Of a stretch of 42,364 nucleotides of DNA, positions 24,629-33,040 are shown in pieces (within the stretch, counting starts at the first letter, position 1; each line of letters begins with the position of its first letter). The notes beneath the pieces are model-generated. The model had not been told where the DNA came from and searched no databases. It saw only the letters and a list, made by a program, of their open reading frames with translations. The DNA is from JAWPMV01 sp038527215 (lineage in GTDB: Bacteria; Bacteroidota; Bacteroidia; J057), in assembly GCA_038527215.1 (NCBI GenBank), contig JBCBGC010000063.1:1-42364 (forward strand), in the 5' to 3' direction. A program made the translations under genes and the position numbers.

Positions 24629-24681
24629 GTCACCCCGGAAAGGCATTTGACCGGTAGGGGAAATGACTTATCCGGGGTCTC
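24629..24681 (+). repeat. Type A palindromic element
   Basis: 53 bp from GTCACCCCGGAA to TATCCGGGGTCTC, with an inner inverted repeat CATTT...AAATG around a CCGGTAGGGG loop. Reverse-complement matches lie at 27-79 and 239-291. Confidence 0.88.
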
Positions 24682-24751
24682 TAGCAACATACACCTCTCT
24701 TCATGCCCATCTTTTACCTAGCCCACTTAGAAGAGACCGGCACGAAAGCGA

Positions 24752-24802
24752 GAGACCCCGGATAGCTCACCTCCTTTCAGTCGGAGGAGCTTCCGGGGTG
24801 AC
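24752..24802 (-). repeat. Type B palindromic element
   Basis: 51 bp with the same termini as type A but reversed, and a different core: AGCTCACCTCC and GGAGGAGCT form a stem around TTTCAGTC. A short GAGACC copy (24733-24738) lies just upstream. Confidence 0.85.
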
Positions 24803-24867
24803 AAGAAAATGGAGGGAGGGATGCTTTCATCAAAAGGTGTTGGATAAACTCAACCACGCACAAGTAT

Positions 24868-24920
24868 GTCACCCCGGAAAGGCATTTGACCGGTAGGGAA
24901 AATGACTTATCCGGGGTCTC
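24868..24920 (+). repeat. Type A palindromic element
   Basis: Second right-hand copy, identical to the first at 24629 except in the loop (GGTAGGGAA for GGTAGGGGA). Confidence 0.88.
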
Positions 24921-24990
24921 TAGCAACATACACCTCTCTTCATGCCCATCTTTTACCTAGCCCACTTAGAAGAGACCGGCACGAAAGCGA

Positions 24991-25041
24991 GAGACCCCGG
25001 ATAGCTCACCTCCTTGCAGTCGGAGGAGCTTCCGGGGTGAC
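24991..25041 (-). repeat. Type B palindromic element
   Basis: Second type B copy, one base different from 24752 in the loop (TTGCAGTC for TTTCAGTC). Confidence 0.85.
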
Positions 25042-25105
25042 AAAAGTGTAGTAGGGAGATGTCTTCATCAAAAGGTGTTGGATAAACTCAACCACGCACA
25101 AATAT

Positions 25106-25158
25106 GTCACCCCGGAAAGGCATTTGACCGGCAGGGAAAATGACTTATCCGGGGTCTC
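25106..25158 (+). repeat. Type A palindromic element followed by the left-array linker
   Basis: Third right-hand type A copy. It is followed at 25159-25180 by CATGATTACATAAAGATCGC, which is the reverse complement of the linker at 6-26. This is the same linker and type A junction as in the left array, in the opposite orientation. Confidence 0.85.
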
Positions 25159-25211
25159 CATGATTACATAAAGATCGCAGGGACCTCCAACGATATAGAT
25201 GTCGGGGGCCT

Positions 25212-25260
25212 TGATCAGGACAGCTCACCTCCTTTTAGTCGAGGAGCTTCCGAGGGGACA
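25212..25260 (-). repeat. Decayed type B element
   Basis: CAGCTCACCTCCTTTTAGTC and GAGGAGCTTCC match the type B core, but the outer stem is broken (CGAGGGGACA in place of CCGGGGTGAC, and the GAGACCCCGG end is missing). It marks the decaying edge of the array. Confidence 0.65.
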
Positions 25261-25310
25261 AGCATATGGAAGGAAAATGGCCCTTGCCTATCCGTCTCAA
25301 AAAATGCCTA

Positions 25311-25355
25311 AAAAGAAATGAGCCATCCCAAAATTCGGGATGACTCATGTTTTTC
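25311..25355. terminator. Intrinsic terminator after nuoB
   Basis: ATGAGCCATCCC pairs with GGGATGACTCAT (one mismatch) around AAAATTC, with A-rich sequence on the low-coordinate side, that is, a T run for minus-strand transcripts. It closes the nuoA-nuoB transcript directly after nuoB. Confidence 0.8.
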
Positions 25356-25373
25356 GTATAGTACCTTCTATGC

Positions 25374-25856
25374 TTAGTCCTGAAGCACGGAGTGCTCGGT
25401 CTTTACTTTGTTCTGAATGGTCTGCAGGGCATGAATCACGGTTTCCGGGCGAGGAGGACAGCCGGGAATATATACATCTACCGGGAGGAAGTTGTCTACG
25501 CCCTGTACCACGCCATACACGCGGTGCATACCGCCTGTAGAGGCACAAGCGCCCATGGCCACACACCACTTAGGATCAGGCATCTGATCCCAGATCCGCT
25601 TGATGGCATGAGACATTTTGTAAGTACACCATCCGGCTACGATCATCATATCCGCCTGCCGCGGAGAAAAACGGAATACCTCACTACCGAAGCGAGATAC
25701 ATCATATTTAGGTCCTGCGAAGGCCATCATCTCAATTGCACAACACGCTAATCCCATGGGCATCGGCCACATGGCGTTTTTCCGAGCCCAGTTGGTTACA
25801 AAGTCAACCGTGGTCAACAGATAGCCTTGTTTTGCGAGTGCTTTTTCTAATCCCAT
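25374..25856 (-). CDS. nuoB: NADH-quinone oxidoreductase subunit B
   Basis: 160 aa, typical length. The N2 iron-sulfur ligands are present: the tandem Cys38-Cys39 in MGLACCAIEMMA, the Cys in AMGACASTGGM and the Cys in YIPGCPPRPE. Other conserved parts are RYDVSRFGSE-like KYDVSRFGSEVFR and ADMMIVAGWCTYKM. NuoB passes electrons from the hydrophilic arm of complex I to quinone. It lies 12 bp after nuoA. A terminator and the repeat array follow directly, so nuoC and later subunits are not in this operon. Confidence 0.97.
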   Translation of the reverse strand: MGLEKALAKQGYLLTTVDFVTNWARKNAMWPMPMGLACCAIEMMAFAGPKYDVSRFGSEVFRFSPRQADMMIVAGWCTYKMSHAIKRIWDQMPDPKWCVAMGACASTGGMHRVYGVVQGVDNFLPVDVYIPGCPPRPETVIHALQTIQNKVKTEHSVLQD

Positions 25857-25868
25857 ATCAACTCCAGT

Positions 25869-26276
25869 TTATTGCCATTGAAGGCCGCCTTTTTTATACA
25901 CATAAACATATCCCACAAAGAGAATCACAATGAAAACGAACATCTCTATCAGCGGAAAGAGAGATTGGCTTTCAATCAACAACTGCTTGTACTGCACTGC
26001 CCAGGGATACATGAAGACCACCTCAATGTCGAAGAGGATGAACAACATGGCTACCAGGTAAAACTTAATCGAAAAACGCTCGTGAGCGGTTCCCACGGGG
26101 TCCATGCCACTTTCGTAGGCTGAGCCCTTAATCTTATTTGGACGGAGAGGTCCTAACCATCGGGAGAGGTTAGTCAGGAGGAAACCCAGGAAAATAGCGA
26201 TGCCAATGAGGAAGAAAATAGGCAGATAATTGGCCAGGTTCCCGGATGATAACAGCAATATTGGTGAAAAGTCCAT
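25869..26276 (-). CDS. nuoA: NADH-quinone oxidoreductase subunit A
   Basis: 135 aa from the ATG at 26276; a TTG four codons upstream is less likely. Three membrane helices are seen (LPIFFLIGIAIFLGFLLTNL, FYLVAMLFILFDIEVVFMYP, PLIEMFVFIVILFVGYVYVY), with the conserved loop YESGMDPVGTAHERFSIKFY and the acidic pair in FDIEVVF. It is a membrane subunit at the quinone end of complex I. Together with nuoB it forms a two-gene unit. Confidence 0.96.
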   Translation of the reverse strand: MDFSPILLLSSGNLANYLPIFFLIGIAIFLGFLLTNLSRWLGPLRPNKIKGSAYESGMDPVGTAHERFSIKFYLVAMLFILFDIEVVFMYPWAVQYKQLLIESQSLFPLIEMFVFIVILFVGYVYVYKKGGLQWQ

Positions 26277-26345
26277 GCAGGGATACAAATTAACGCCCTA
26301 ATATATCTACTATTGTGGGATTCTCCTAGTATCTAAAAGGAGAAA

Positions 26346-26365
26346 GGGGAGCCCTTGGGCTCCCC
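26346..26365. terminator. Intrinsic terminator after the small coiled-coil gene
   Basis: GGGGAGCCC and GGGCTCCCC pair around TT; the plus side ends in GTTCTTTTTT and the minus side in TTTCTCCTTTT. On the minus strand it should end the transcript of the 81-aa gene, separating it from nuoA. Confidence 0.75.
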
Positions 26366-26393
26366 TGTTCTTTTTTCCGTGCAAATAACTCGA

Positions 26394-26639
26394 CTAGTTC
26401 AAAGAAATGTTCTTCATTTCCTCCAGTTGGTTAATCATGCGGGTAAGTTTTCTGTTTTGGCGTTCGCCCAGATTTCTTACTCCAACACGCTCAGCCTCAT
26501 GAATCATATCAAGACGGGTACCAATCTCGCGGAAAGACATAAGTGTGTCTGCTTCCTGCTGAAGCTTGGTCTTCACCATTTCCTGATTCAAGAACTTCTT
26601 CGTAGCCTGAATTTTTGCGTGCAACTCTTGTGCGGACAT
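26394..26639 (-). CDS. Small, charged coiled-coil protein, unknown function
   Basis: 81 aa, almost wholly helical, rich in Glu, Lys, Arg and Gln (HAKIQATKKFLNQEMVKTKL, NRKLTRMINQLEEM), with heptad-like spacing of Leu, Ile and Met. No signal peptide, membrane helix or Cys is seen. I do not recognise the family. It is believed real because it has an ATG start, sits alone between a 355-bp upstream gap and a terminator placed right after it, and has no better competitor on the other strand. Confidence 0.6.
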   Translation of the reverse strand: MSAQELHAKIQATKKFLNQEMVKTKLQQEADTLMSFREIGTRLDMIHEAERVGVRNLGERQNRKLTRMINQLEEMKNISLN

Positions 26640-26994
26640 AAACTAAAAGGAATTTATAAGACGTACTAAACCTAAATTGCATGCAAAAATGGGAATAAAA
26701 ATCGACAGTTACAAGAAGAAACGGTAAAAAAATTAGAAAAAAGTTAACATCCCCTTAGGATTAGCGAAATCGATTACGAAAGTGACAAAAAAGCCTCAAT
26801 TTTTTAGGGATTTGTTCATTTTTACGGCTTTATCCCACTGATTAGTAGCCACATAGCGGCCGGGAGGCTGGTTTTTGGAGGGTTTGGGGGCGGCTAAGAG
26901 TGGGTTTATTTCATCGCATAAACTTTCCTGATTTTTGGCAAAACGCGACCGAAAAAGCGCACTTTTGCCCTAAAATCCTTCATGCCTGTTGCGC
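26640..26994. other. Intergenic stretch without a recognisable gene
   Basis: 355 bp between the small coiled-coil gene and the end of the peptide deformylase gene, both on the minus strand. It is AT-rich at the low end (runs of A near 26725-26745) and G-rich near 26860-26910. No tRNA, hairpin terminator or palindromic repeat was recognised. It probably holds the promoter of the 81-aa gene. Confidence 0.5.
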
Positions 26995-27561
26995 CTATTT
27001 TTTCCCGGTAAAAAATTTCATGGGGTAGTCCGTATGGATATCTCCCAGGGAGATGCGGTGCAGTCTTTTTTTCACCATGCGCCTTCTGAGGGGAGTAATA
27101 TAGTCGGTGAATAGCTTGCCTTCGAGGTGGTCGTATTCATGCTGGACTACCCGCGCTTTAAATCCAGTGAAAGTCTCTTTCTGCGGCTGGAAGCTTTCAT
27201 CCATATATTCCAGGGTGATCTGCTCGGGACGTCGAACGGTCTCCCGGATGTCCGGAATACTCAGGCAACCTTCTTCAAAAGGCCAGACTTTGCCAGACTC
27301 TTCTACTTTTCTGGGATTGATAAATACTTTTCTGAAATCGCTTAGGTCTTCTTCTTCCTCACCGTCCATGGGACGGCCGTCCACGATAAAGATGCGCAGG
27401 TCGAGGTTGACCTGTGGAGCCGCTAGTCCTACCCCCTGAGCATTATACATGGTTTCAAACATGTTTGCGATCAATTGATCCAGTTCCGGATGGTCGGGAG
27501 TGACCTCCTGGGTGGCTTTGCGCAAGGCCGGATGGCCATATCCAATGATGGGTAAAATCAT
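26995..27561 (-). CDS. def: Peptide deformylase
   Basis: 188 aa from the ATG at 27561 (MILPIIGYGHPALR); a TTG five codons upstream is less likely. The three family motifs are present: GVGLAAPQ, EGCLSIP (with the metal-binding Cys) and QHEYDHLEGKLF (HExxH with two metal-binding His and the catalytic Glu). It removes the formyl group from the first Met of new proteins. The insert DGRPMDGEEEEDLSDF is acidic, as in type 3-like Bacteroidota enzymes. It stands alone on the minus strand. Confidence 0.96.
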   Translation of the reverse strand: MILPIIGYGHPALRKATQEVTPDHPELDQLIANMFETMYNAQGVGLAAPQVNLDLRIFIVDGRPMDGEEEEDLSDFRKVFINPRKVEESGKVWPFEEGCLSIPDIRETVRRPEQITLEYMDESFQPQKETFTGFKARVVQHEYDHLEGKLFTDYITPLRRRMVKKRLHRISLGDIHTDYPMKFFTGKK

Positions 27562-27664
27562 ATTTTCTCTAACCAATGGCCTGCGAAATTGGTTTTTTTT
27601 TTATCCAAAAACCATCCTGCTGCTTAACTTCCTCAAATTTGTCCAGGAATTTTATTCTCAGTGC

Positions 27665-27694
27665 TTGCCTTTTGTCGCCTTATTCGTAACTTTG
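27665..27694 (+). promoter_or_regulatory. Bacteroidota-type promoter of rpsT
   Basis: TTG at 27665-27667 and TAACTTTG at 27687-27694 fit the Bacteroidota -33/-7 consensus TTG...TAnnTTTG, with a 19-bp spacer. Transcription would start near 27700, about 30 nt before the rpsT ATG. Confidence 0.75.
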
Positions 27695-27730
27695 CACGGC
27701 CTATTTTAGAACCGAATATATTTATATCCA

Positions 27731-27985
27731 ATGGCAAATCATAAATCAGCTAAAAAGCGGATTCGTCAGAGCGAAAAGAGGAGATTACGCAACCGTTATA
27801 AAAAAGTAACCATGCGTAATATGATTAAAAAGCTAAGAGCTTCTTCCGACAAAGGGGATGCAGAAGCCATGCTGCCGAAAGTATTTAGCCAGATCGACAA
27901 AGTGGCTAAAGCCAACATTATTCATAAGAACACCGCTGCTAATTATAAAAGCAAGCTCACTAAATTTGTAGCTAACCTCGGGTAA
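27731..27985 (+). CDS. rpsT: 30S ribosomal protein bS20
   Basis: 84 aa, the expected length. It starts MANHKSAKKRIRQSEKRRLR, the bS20 signature, continues with a basic helical body (NRYKKVTMRNMIKKLRASSD) and ends with the conserved HKNTAANYKSKLTKFVANL. The protein binds 16S rRNA in the small subunit. It has its own Bacteroidota promoter (27665-27694) and a terminator with a TTCG loop after it, so it is a single-gene unit. Confidence 0.97.
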   Translation: MANHKSAKKRIRQSEKRRLRNRYKKVTMRNMIKKLRASSDKGDAEAMLPKVFSQIDKVAKANIIHKNTAANYKSKLTKFVANLG

Positions 27986-28040
27986 TGAGCCCGAAACGGT
28001 GATTGAATAGGCTAAACTAGCAAGACACTACCTAAATATA

Positions 28041-28065
28041 CCCGGCTTTCGAGCCGGGTTTTTTT
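28041..28065 (+). terminator. Intrinsic terminator after rpsT
   Basis: CCCGGCT and AGCCGGG form a perfect stem closed by the stable TTCG tetraloop, followed by a run of seven T. Confidence 0.92.
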
Positions 28066-28134
28066 GTTACCTATTTCCCACTTTTTCCATAGGCAATCCA
28101 TCCGGGGCTAGTTTCTTGGAAGAAAAACAGTCCC

Positions 28135-28824
28135 ATGAGCTACTATGCTAAACAATCCATCAAGCACTGGGCGGTGGAGGACCGCCCCCGGGAAAAACTC
28201 CAAAGCAGGGGGATAGATGCGCTGACGGATGCAGAACTGATTGCCATCCTGCTGGGCACCGGTCGGAGAGATGCCAGCGCCATTGATTTGGGACGCGAAA
28301 TCCTCGTGCACGGGCAGAGCTTAAAGGGCCTGGCCAGAATGGGGATCGCAGAGCTGACCCAAATCCGAGGCATAGGCCCGGCCAAAGCCATTACCCTGAT
28401 GACCGCTTTTGAACTGGGGCGGAGAAAGTCCTCGGAAGAGAGTACCGACTTTCGCATCAATAGTTCTGCTTCCGTGGCCCAATACCTGCAGGGTAAAATG
28501 GCCGATAAGGAACAGGAAGTGTTTCACGTCCTGTTTTTGAACCGAAATCACGAGATCAAAGCGGAACGGCAAATGTTCCAGGGCGGGGTTTCTGCTACCA
28601 TCATCGATCCCCGCATTGTGTTTCGGGAAGCGGTGCAACACCTCGCCAGCGCCATCATCGTATCCCACAACCATCCTTCCGGGAACCTTACTCCCAGTCG
28701 GGCCGATCGTCAGATCACCCAAAAATTAAAAGAAGCGGGACGTCTCTTCGACATCCCGCTGCTGGATCACTTAATTATCTCCCATCGCGGCTATTATTCC
28801 TTTGCCGACGAAGGGGAACTGTAG
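28135..28824 (+). CDS. radC: RadC family JAMM/MPN+ domain protein
   Basis: 229 aa, the normal length. The N-terminal part has the helix-hairpin-helix region typical of RadC (LTDAELIAILLGTGRRDASA, AELTQIRGIGPAKAITL). The C-terminal JAMM domain has the zinc motif SHNHPSGNLTPSRADRQIT with His178, His180 and the downstream Asp. It was first named for DNA repair, but the true activity of the family remains unclear. It is convergent with the M1 peptidase gene; the two stops are only 8 bp apart and no terminator separates them. Confidence 0.95.
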   Translation: MSYYAKQSIKHWAVEDRPREKLQSRGIDALTDAELIAILLGTGRRDASAIDLGREILVHGQSLKGLARMGIAELTQIRGIGPAKAITLMTAFELGRRKSSEESTDFRINSSASVAQYLQGKMADKEQEVFHVLFLNRNHEIKAERQMFQGGVSATIIDPRIVFREAVQHLASAIIVSHNHPSGNLTPSRADRQITQKLKEAGRLFDIPLLDHLIISHRGYYSFADEGEL

Positions 28825-28831
28825 AGACTCC

Positions 28832-30730
28832 CTATTTTTCGAATCGATCACCTGCAGAATTTACATCCGGAACGAAAGGTGCGCCGAGTTTGACCGCAGT
28901 AACGGGACTGGAAAATTTTTGTACCACAGGATAAGTGGTCTTGCCATCTGCCCAAACGTCGGCCTTGTAGGTTACCACTTCCTTGGTCCCATCTTTTAAG
29001 GTAAAAGTCAGGTAGATCGGTACCGGGAGGCTTCCCTCTTTGATAATGGTGAGCCTGGCTTGCTTACCTTTGATTTTGTTCACCTCCATTTTGAGATCCG
29101 GATAGCCTGTTTCAAAAAACCAGGGTTTCCAGAACCAGCTTAAATCCTGATCTGCTACCTCATTAAAGGTATGGAAGAAATCATAGGGTAGGGGGTGCTT
29201 GCCTTTCCATCGCTCCATATAGGTTTGCAAGGCCTCTTTAAACATCTCTGGTCCCAGCAATTCCCGAAGGAGGTAGTAGGCTGTAGCGGGTTTAGAATAA
29301 GAAGCTACGCCATAGGCACGTCCCTGGAGGTCCATGGAATTCGTCATCAAGGCTTTTTCCCCCTTGGCGCCGGCAAAGCCGACGTAACCCAGGATATTCA
29401 TGCGCATGGGCTGTCGGGAGAATCCTTTTTTCAACATCAGGTCCTCTGGGAAAAAGGAAGCCCAGCCCTCGTCCATCCAGGCGTACCTCCGTTCATTGAT
29501 CCCCATGTAAAAGGGGAAATAGGTATGGGCGATTTCGTGGTAGGTCAGGCTGAAGGTAAACGCCCGGCTAAAGGTAGAGGCATCGTTAACCATCATGGGA
29601 TACTCCATGCCTCCTCCGGTTTTCTCCCCATTCCAGATGGTGATCTTGGGGTAAGGGTAGGGAACGCCAGGTAATTCGGTGGAAAGGTCTTCCAAAATTT
29701 CCTGGGAGAAAGCGGCTACTTCTTTAAAGTCTTTTGCTTTGGGGTTATAAGCCGCTTCTACCTTTACCCTGGGGCCTTCCGGCTGGCCTAGTTGGGTGCT
29801 GGTGATATCCCAGAGGTAATAGTCGGCTGCCCCAAAGGCGAAGTCGGGCACATCTTCTGCCTGGAAGCGCCAGGTATGTAATCCACTTTCGGTAGGCTGG
29901 TTGATGAGCTTTCCACTTTTACGGTCAGCCTCTGAAACAAGCTGCACGACCGTATCAGCGAGGAGACCTGTCTGGTAGCGCTCCAGAAAATCCTTTTCCA
30001 GGATGCTCGCTGGATTGGTCCAGTTGCCCGTGGCCCATATTTGATAGTCATCTGGGATGGTGAGCGATACATCAAAATCCCCAAAGTCCTGATAGAATTC
30101 CTGGGTGCCGGTATAGTCCAGCTCGTCCCAGCCATGAATGTCATCAAAAACCGCTACCTGGGGATACCAATAAGCAATGAAGAAGGCATTCTTTATATAG
30201 GTGCCCATCCGAACCCGGGTTTTCTCCGGCACATGGAAGGCCCAGTCGATTTCCAACGATATGCTTTTTCCACTGGCCAGCGGGGAGGATAGATCCAGAA
30301 ACAGGTTGGTTCCTTTTCGACGAATTTTGCTTGATTGACCATTCTGTGTAAGGGTGTCCCCGTCCAGCACGATCAGAGATAGCTCAACCCCGTCTGTGCG
30401 GTCTGTGCGGGATATTTGATCATCGGAAGGGAAGCCCTTTTTGTACATATCCTGATATAATCGAACGACCATTTGGTCTAACTCCTGGCCGCTTTGGTTG
30501 TGATAGGTGATACGTGCCTTCCCGGACAGCCGCTTTTCTTTCGGAAAAAGTCGAGCCTCAATGATATAATCGGCGTAATTTTGGAAATAATTGGGACCGG
30601 GTTCCCCCGTTAGGGTTCGGGTTTGGTGAGCCACCGCCTGTTCAAATTCTGGAGAGAGGGTCAAGTTTGATTGAGCCACCAGCAGAAATGGGCTTGATAG
30701 CAGCAACAGGTGGCATAACAGAACGCGCAT
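28832..30730 (-). CDS. Secreted M1 family metallopeptidase
   Basis: 632 aa from the ATG at 30730 (MRVLLCHLLLLSSPFLLVAQ, a clear signal peptide); an upstream TTG 21 codons earlier is rejected. The zinc site is complete: His398-Glu399-x-x-His402 (HEIAHTYF) and Glu421 in WMDEGWASF, with the 18-residue spacing diagnostic of M1. The aminopeptidase GxMEN motif has the variant GGGMEYPM. Last comes a small C-terminal beta domain (LPVPIYLTFTLKDGTKEVVT). It is expected to trim peptides in the periplasm or outside the cell. A 324-bp gap separates it from the divergent CHAT-like gene. Confidence 0.93.
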   Translation of the reverse strand: MRVLLCHLLLLSSPFLLVAQSNLTLSPEFEQAVAHQTRTLTGEPGPNYFQNYADYIIEARLFPKEKRLSGKARITYHNQSGQELDQMVVRLYQDMYKKGFPSDDQISRTDRTDGVELSLIVLDGDTLTQNGQSSKIRRKGTNLFLDLSSPLASGKSISLEIDWAFHVPEKTRVRMGTYIKNAFFIAYWYPQVAVFDDIHGWDELDYTGTQEFYQDFGDFDVSLTIPDDYQIWATGNWTNPASILEKDFLERYQTGLLADTVVQLVSEADRKSGKLINQPTESGLHTWRFQAEDVPDFAFGAADYYLWDITSTQLGQPEGPRVKVEAAYNPKAKDFKEVAAFSQEILEDLSTELPGVPYPYPKITIWNGEKTGGGMEYPMMVNDASTFSRAFTFSLTYHEIAHTYFPFYMGINERRYAWMDEGWASFFPEDLMLKKGFSRQPMRMNILGYVGFAGAKGEKALMTNSMDLQGRAYGVASYSKPATAYYLLRELLGPEMFKEALQTYMERWKGKHPLPYDFFHTFNEVADQDLSWFWKPWFFETGYPDLKMEVNKIKGKQARLTIIKEGSLPVPIYLTFTLKDGTKEVVTYKADVWADGKTTYPVVQKFSSPVTAVKLGAPFVPDVNSAGDRFEK

Positions 30731-31054
30731 AGGATATGAGAATTTGCCTGATAAATGTTGAGGCTGAAAATAAGGAATCTTTGGCCGACACAAATAGGGG
30801 TGGGAAAATTGCCAGGCTAAAAAGCAGTTTTGCTATCTGAAAAAGGCCAGATGAAAAGTGGGAAATGCTAAAAATTCCATGATGTGAATCAAAAAAAGCA
30901 GGCTTTATCGCCTTATTATTGCGTATGTTCGCAAAATGTATAGCTCTTAATCCTTCAGAATTAGCCATTTAAGGAATATTTTAATCCGTTAATGCAAATA
31001 CCGACAAAAGCTTGGGTTTAATGGCCTATTTTGCAGTTGATAACAAATACCTTC
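30731..31054. other. Intergenic region between divergent M1 peptidase and CHAT-like genes
   Basis: 324 bp that must hold the promoters of two divergent genes. AT-rich, with several near-matches to the Bacteroidota -7 element (for example TATTTTG at 31027-31033, one base short) but none with full spacing, so no promoter is assigned. No hairpin or repeat was recognised. Confidence 0.45.
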
Positions 31055-32932
31055 ATGCAGTCACAGAGTGATCCTCCTATTATACTGCTTGCCACGGTGA
31101 ATGGAGCGTCGGACCGACGTGCCCAGAAACTGCTTGATCAGGAGAGTAGGATGATTGAAACCCTCTTTGCCCGTCAACAGCAACCCGCACCCTTCGAGAT
31201 CGTGCGAGAAGATCCCGAATCGGGGGTATTTGTGGTCGATCAATTGAAAAAATATGCCTTCAATGATCGAGTGGCTGTCTTGCACCTCGCTGGCTATGGC
31301 AGCAGCGATGTGCTGCGGTTCCGTGGAGCGCGAAATGCAGAAGTGCTGAAAAATGCTTCCATTGGTCCCCTGGTCGGACAGTTCCCTGGCCTTCAGATGG
31401 TTTTTCTGAACGGCTGTGGCTCTCCGGAGTTGATGGAATCCATCCTGCTGCAGGATGTGCCAGTGGTAACCGCCTCTTACCTGAAATCAGGTAACCGGCG
31501 CTACGCCCAGGAAATCGCGCATACCTTTTATGCCGGTCTGGCCAAAGGGCAGACCATTCGCCATACCCTCAAGCGGGTAGCGCATGATTATCCCAACCGC
31601 TTTGCTAACCGGCTGGTTTCCTATGATTTTCAGACCGATCAACTGGATTGGGCTGGTAAAGCCAAAATGAATGGCCACGGTCTGCCTTGGGGCGGATACG
31701 TACTGCAGGAGAACGAACCCCGTCTTTCCTGGAAGTTGCCGATTCAGGCTTTACCTCCAGAACCGCTCAAAGAGCGGAGCCTTCCAACTGAAGAAAGTGA
31801 GAACACTTCGCGATTGGCTCGTCTGATCGGCTCCGGGATTCTCCTTTGCGGGATGATTCTGGCTGCCCTGTTTCTGCTGGACATTCCCAAGCGCTTTTTT
31901 GCTGCTGCTGACCTGCCGCAGGACTGCGTGTTTGAGGAAGTCGAGTCTTACAATGTGTTGACCCTGCCCTTTACCGAAGGCGGCAACTGCATCAAGACTG
32001 ACCCCCGCTATGCTGAAACCATAGAGGGCCGCATTGCCAGCCTGGCTGATCAAAACACCTACCCTGAATCTGATTTTCAGATCCAACGATTTACCACCGA
32101 AGCATGCGCGGTGCCGGAAGGCCTGGCCGAGCGCATGATCACCTATTGCAAGGCTGACCTGGTGCTTTGGGGAAATTATGAGATGGTAGCTGAAGGAGGC
32201 ATCAACATGAATTTTGAATACCTCTATCAGAGTAAAGGGGAAGTGGTGAAAAGAGGAGCCACCAGCCTTTACATGGAGGAAGGAATTTTTCTGGATAGCA
32301 TGAACTTTATGAGCTCTTCGGTAGAAGATATGGTTTTCCGGGCGCGTGGGCTGGGACACTATGACCGGGGAGAATATGAGGAAGCAGTGCGTTTTTTATC
32401 CCGCATGCGGGTTACCGAAGATGCTGCCTACCTGGCCATTGCCGACCGTCTGGCACGTTCCTTTGCCAAAATCAAGGATTACCCCCAGGCCCAGGCGCAG
32501 TATGACTGGATCCTCAAAAACTCACCAGAAAACCATATTGCCCTCAATGAAAGGGGCAACACTTATGTCTTCATGAAGGACTATGATCAGGCCCTGCTGG
32601 ACTTCAATGATGCCATTCGCATCAGTCCGGAATATGCCGACGCCTATTATAACCGAGGACTGGTCCTCTTCCACCTTGATCGCTATGAGGAAGCCATTGA
32701 TGACATGAAACAAGTGCTCCAGCTGAATTCAGAAGCTGCCCAGCAGGCCAAGCCTTATGGCGTCCTGGCGGCTATTTATGCCGAACAGCGGGAACGCGAA
32801 TTGTTCTTCTCACACCTGGAGTTGGCCCTGAAAAACGGCCTGAAGATTGAAAGCTTCATCTATTACTACTCCGCTTTCCGGGCCTACCGCAGTGATCCCG
32901 CCTTTAAAGAGCTGGTAGTCCGCTACAAATAA
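31055..32932 (+). CDS. CHAT-like (caspase-fold) protein with membrane helix and TPR repeats
   Basis: 625 aa from the ATG at 31055; an upstream TTG at 31031 is less likely. Residues 1-230 resemble the CHAT proteases of Bacteroidota: VAVLHLAGYGSSDVLRFR, LQMVFLNGCGSPELMESI with Cys121, VPVVTASY, and the closing LPWGGYVL. His77 of the H-x-x-G-H-G box is kept, but the His expected at position 81 is Tyr, so activity is doubtful. One membrane helix follows (about 257-278), then a domain with VLTLPFTEGG and ADLVLWGNYE resembling bacterial FlgO/TolB-N-like sensor domains, then TPR repeats (about 427-600, ALNERGNTYVFMKDYDQALL, YYNRGLVLFHLDRYEEAIDD). A paralogue follows 169 bp downstream. Confidence 0.75.
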   Translation: MQSQSDPPIILLATVNGASDRRAQKLLDQESRMIETLFARQQQPAPFEIVREDPESGVFVVDQLKKYAFNDRVAVLHLAGYGSSDVLRFRGARNAEVLKNASIGPLVGQFPGLQMVFLNGCGSPELMESILLQDVPVVTASYLKSGNRRYAQEIAHTFYAGLAKGQTIRHTLKRVAHDYPNRFANRLVSYDFQTDQLDWAGKAKMNGHGLPWGGYVLQENEPRLSWKLPIQALPPEPLKERSLPTEESENTSRLARLIGSGILLCGMILAALFLLDIPKRFFAAADLPQDCVFEEVESYNVLTLPFTEGGNCIKTDPRYAETIEGRIASLADQNTYPESDFQIQRFTTEACAVPEGLAERMITYCKADLVLWGNYEMVAEGGINMNFEYLYQSKGEVVKRGATSLYMEEGIFLDSMNFMSSSVEDMVFRARGLGHYDRGEYEEAVRFLSRMRVTEDAAYLAIADRLARSFAKIKDYPQAQAQYDWILKNSPENHIALNERGNTYVFMKDYDQALLDFNDAIRISPEYADAYYNRGLVLFHLDRYEEAIDDMKQVLQLNSEAAQQAKPYGVLAAIYAEQRERELFFSHLELALKNGLKIESFIYYYSAFRAYRSDPAFKELVVRYK

Positions 32933-33040
32933 CTTCCAATCCTTACATCCTTTTTAGGTCCCCCACGGTAAAAAGATGCTGATTCTTGACCGATGGCGCA
33001 TGTAAATTGACCGATTCCGCAGTCTTACTAACGTGCCCTG

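Larger units (their letters stand above)
24629..25260. repeat. Tandem array of palindromic repeats, period 238-239 bp, two and a half units
   Basis: Each unit contains a type A palindrome (24629, 24868, 25106), a spacer of about 70 bp, a type B palindrome in the opposite orientation (24752, 24991, a decayed one near 25212) and a second spacer containing GGTGTTGGATAAACTCAACC. Units 1 and 2 are almost identical over their whole length, including the spacers, which points to recent tandem duplication. Unit 3 diverges after its type A element. The array fills the gap between the EI24-type gene and nuoB and contains no gene that I can support. Confidence 0.92.

Noticed and set aside
24663..24896. 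Open frame of 77 codons in the repeat array
   Set aside because: It follows the repeat units and has no recognisable protein character; the same applies to frames at 24-266 and 62-355 in the left array.
24629..25260. Possible CRISPR array
   Set aside because: The repeat period is 239 bp, the units contain two different palindromes, spacers are also repeated, and no cas gene is near.
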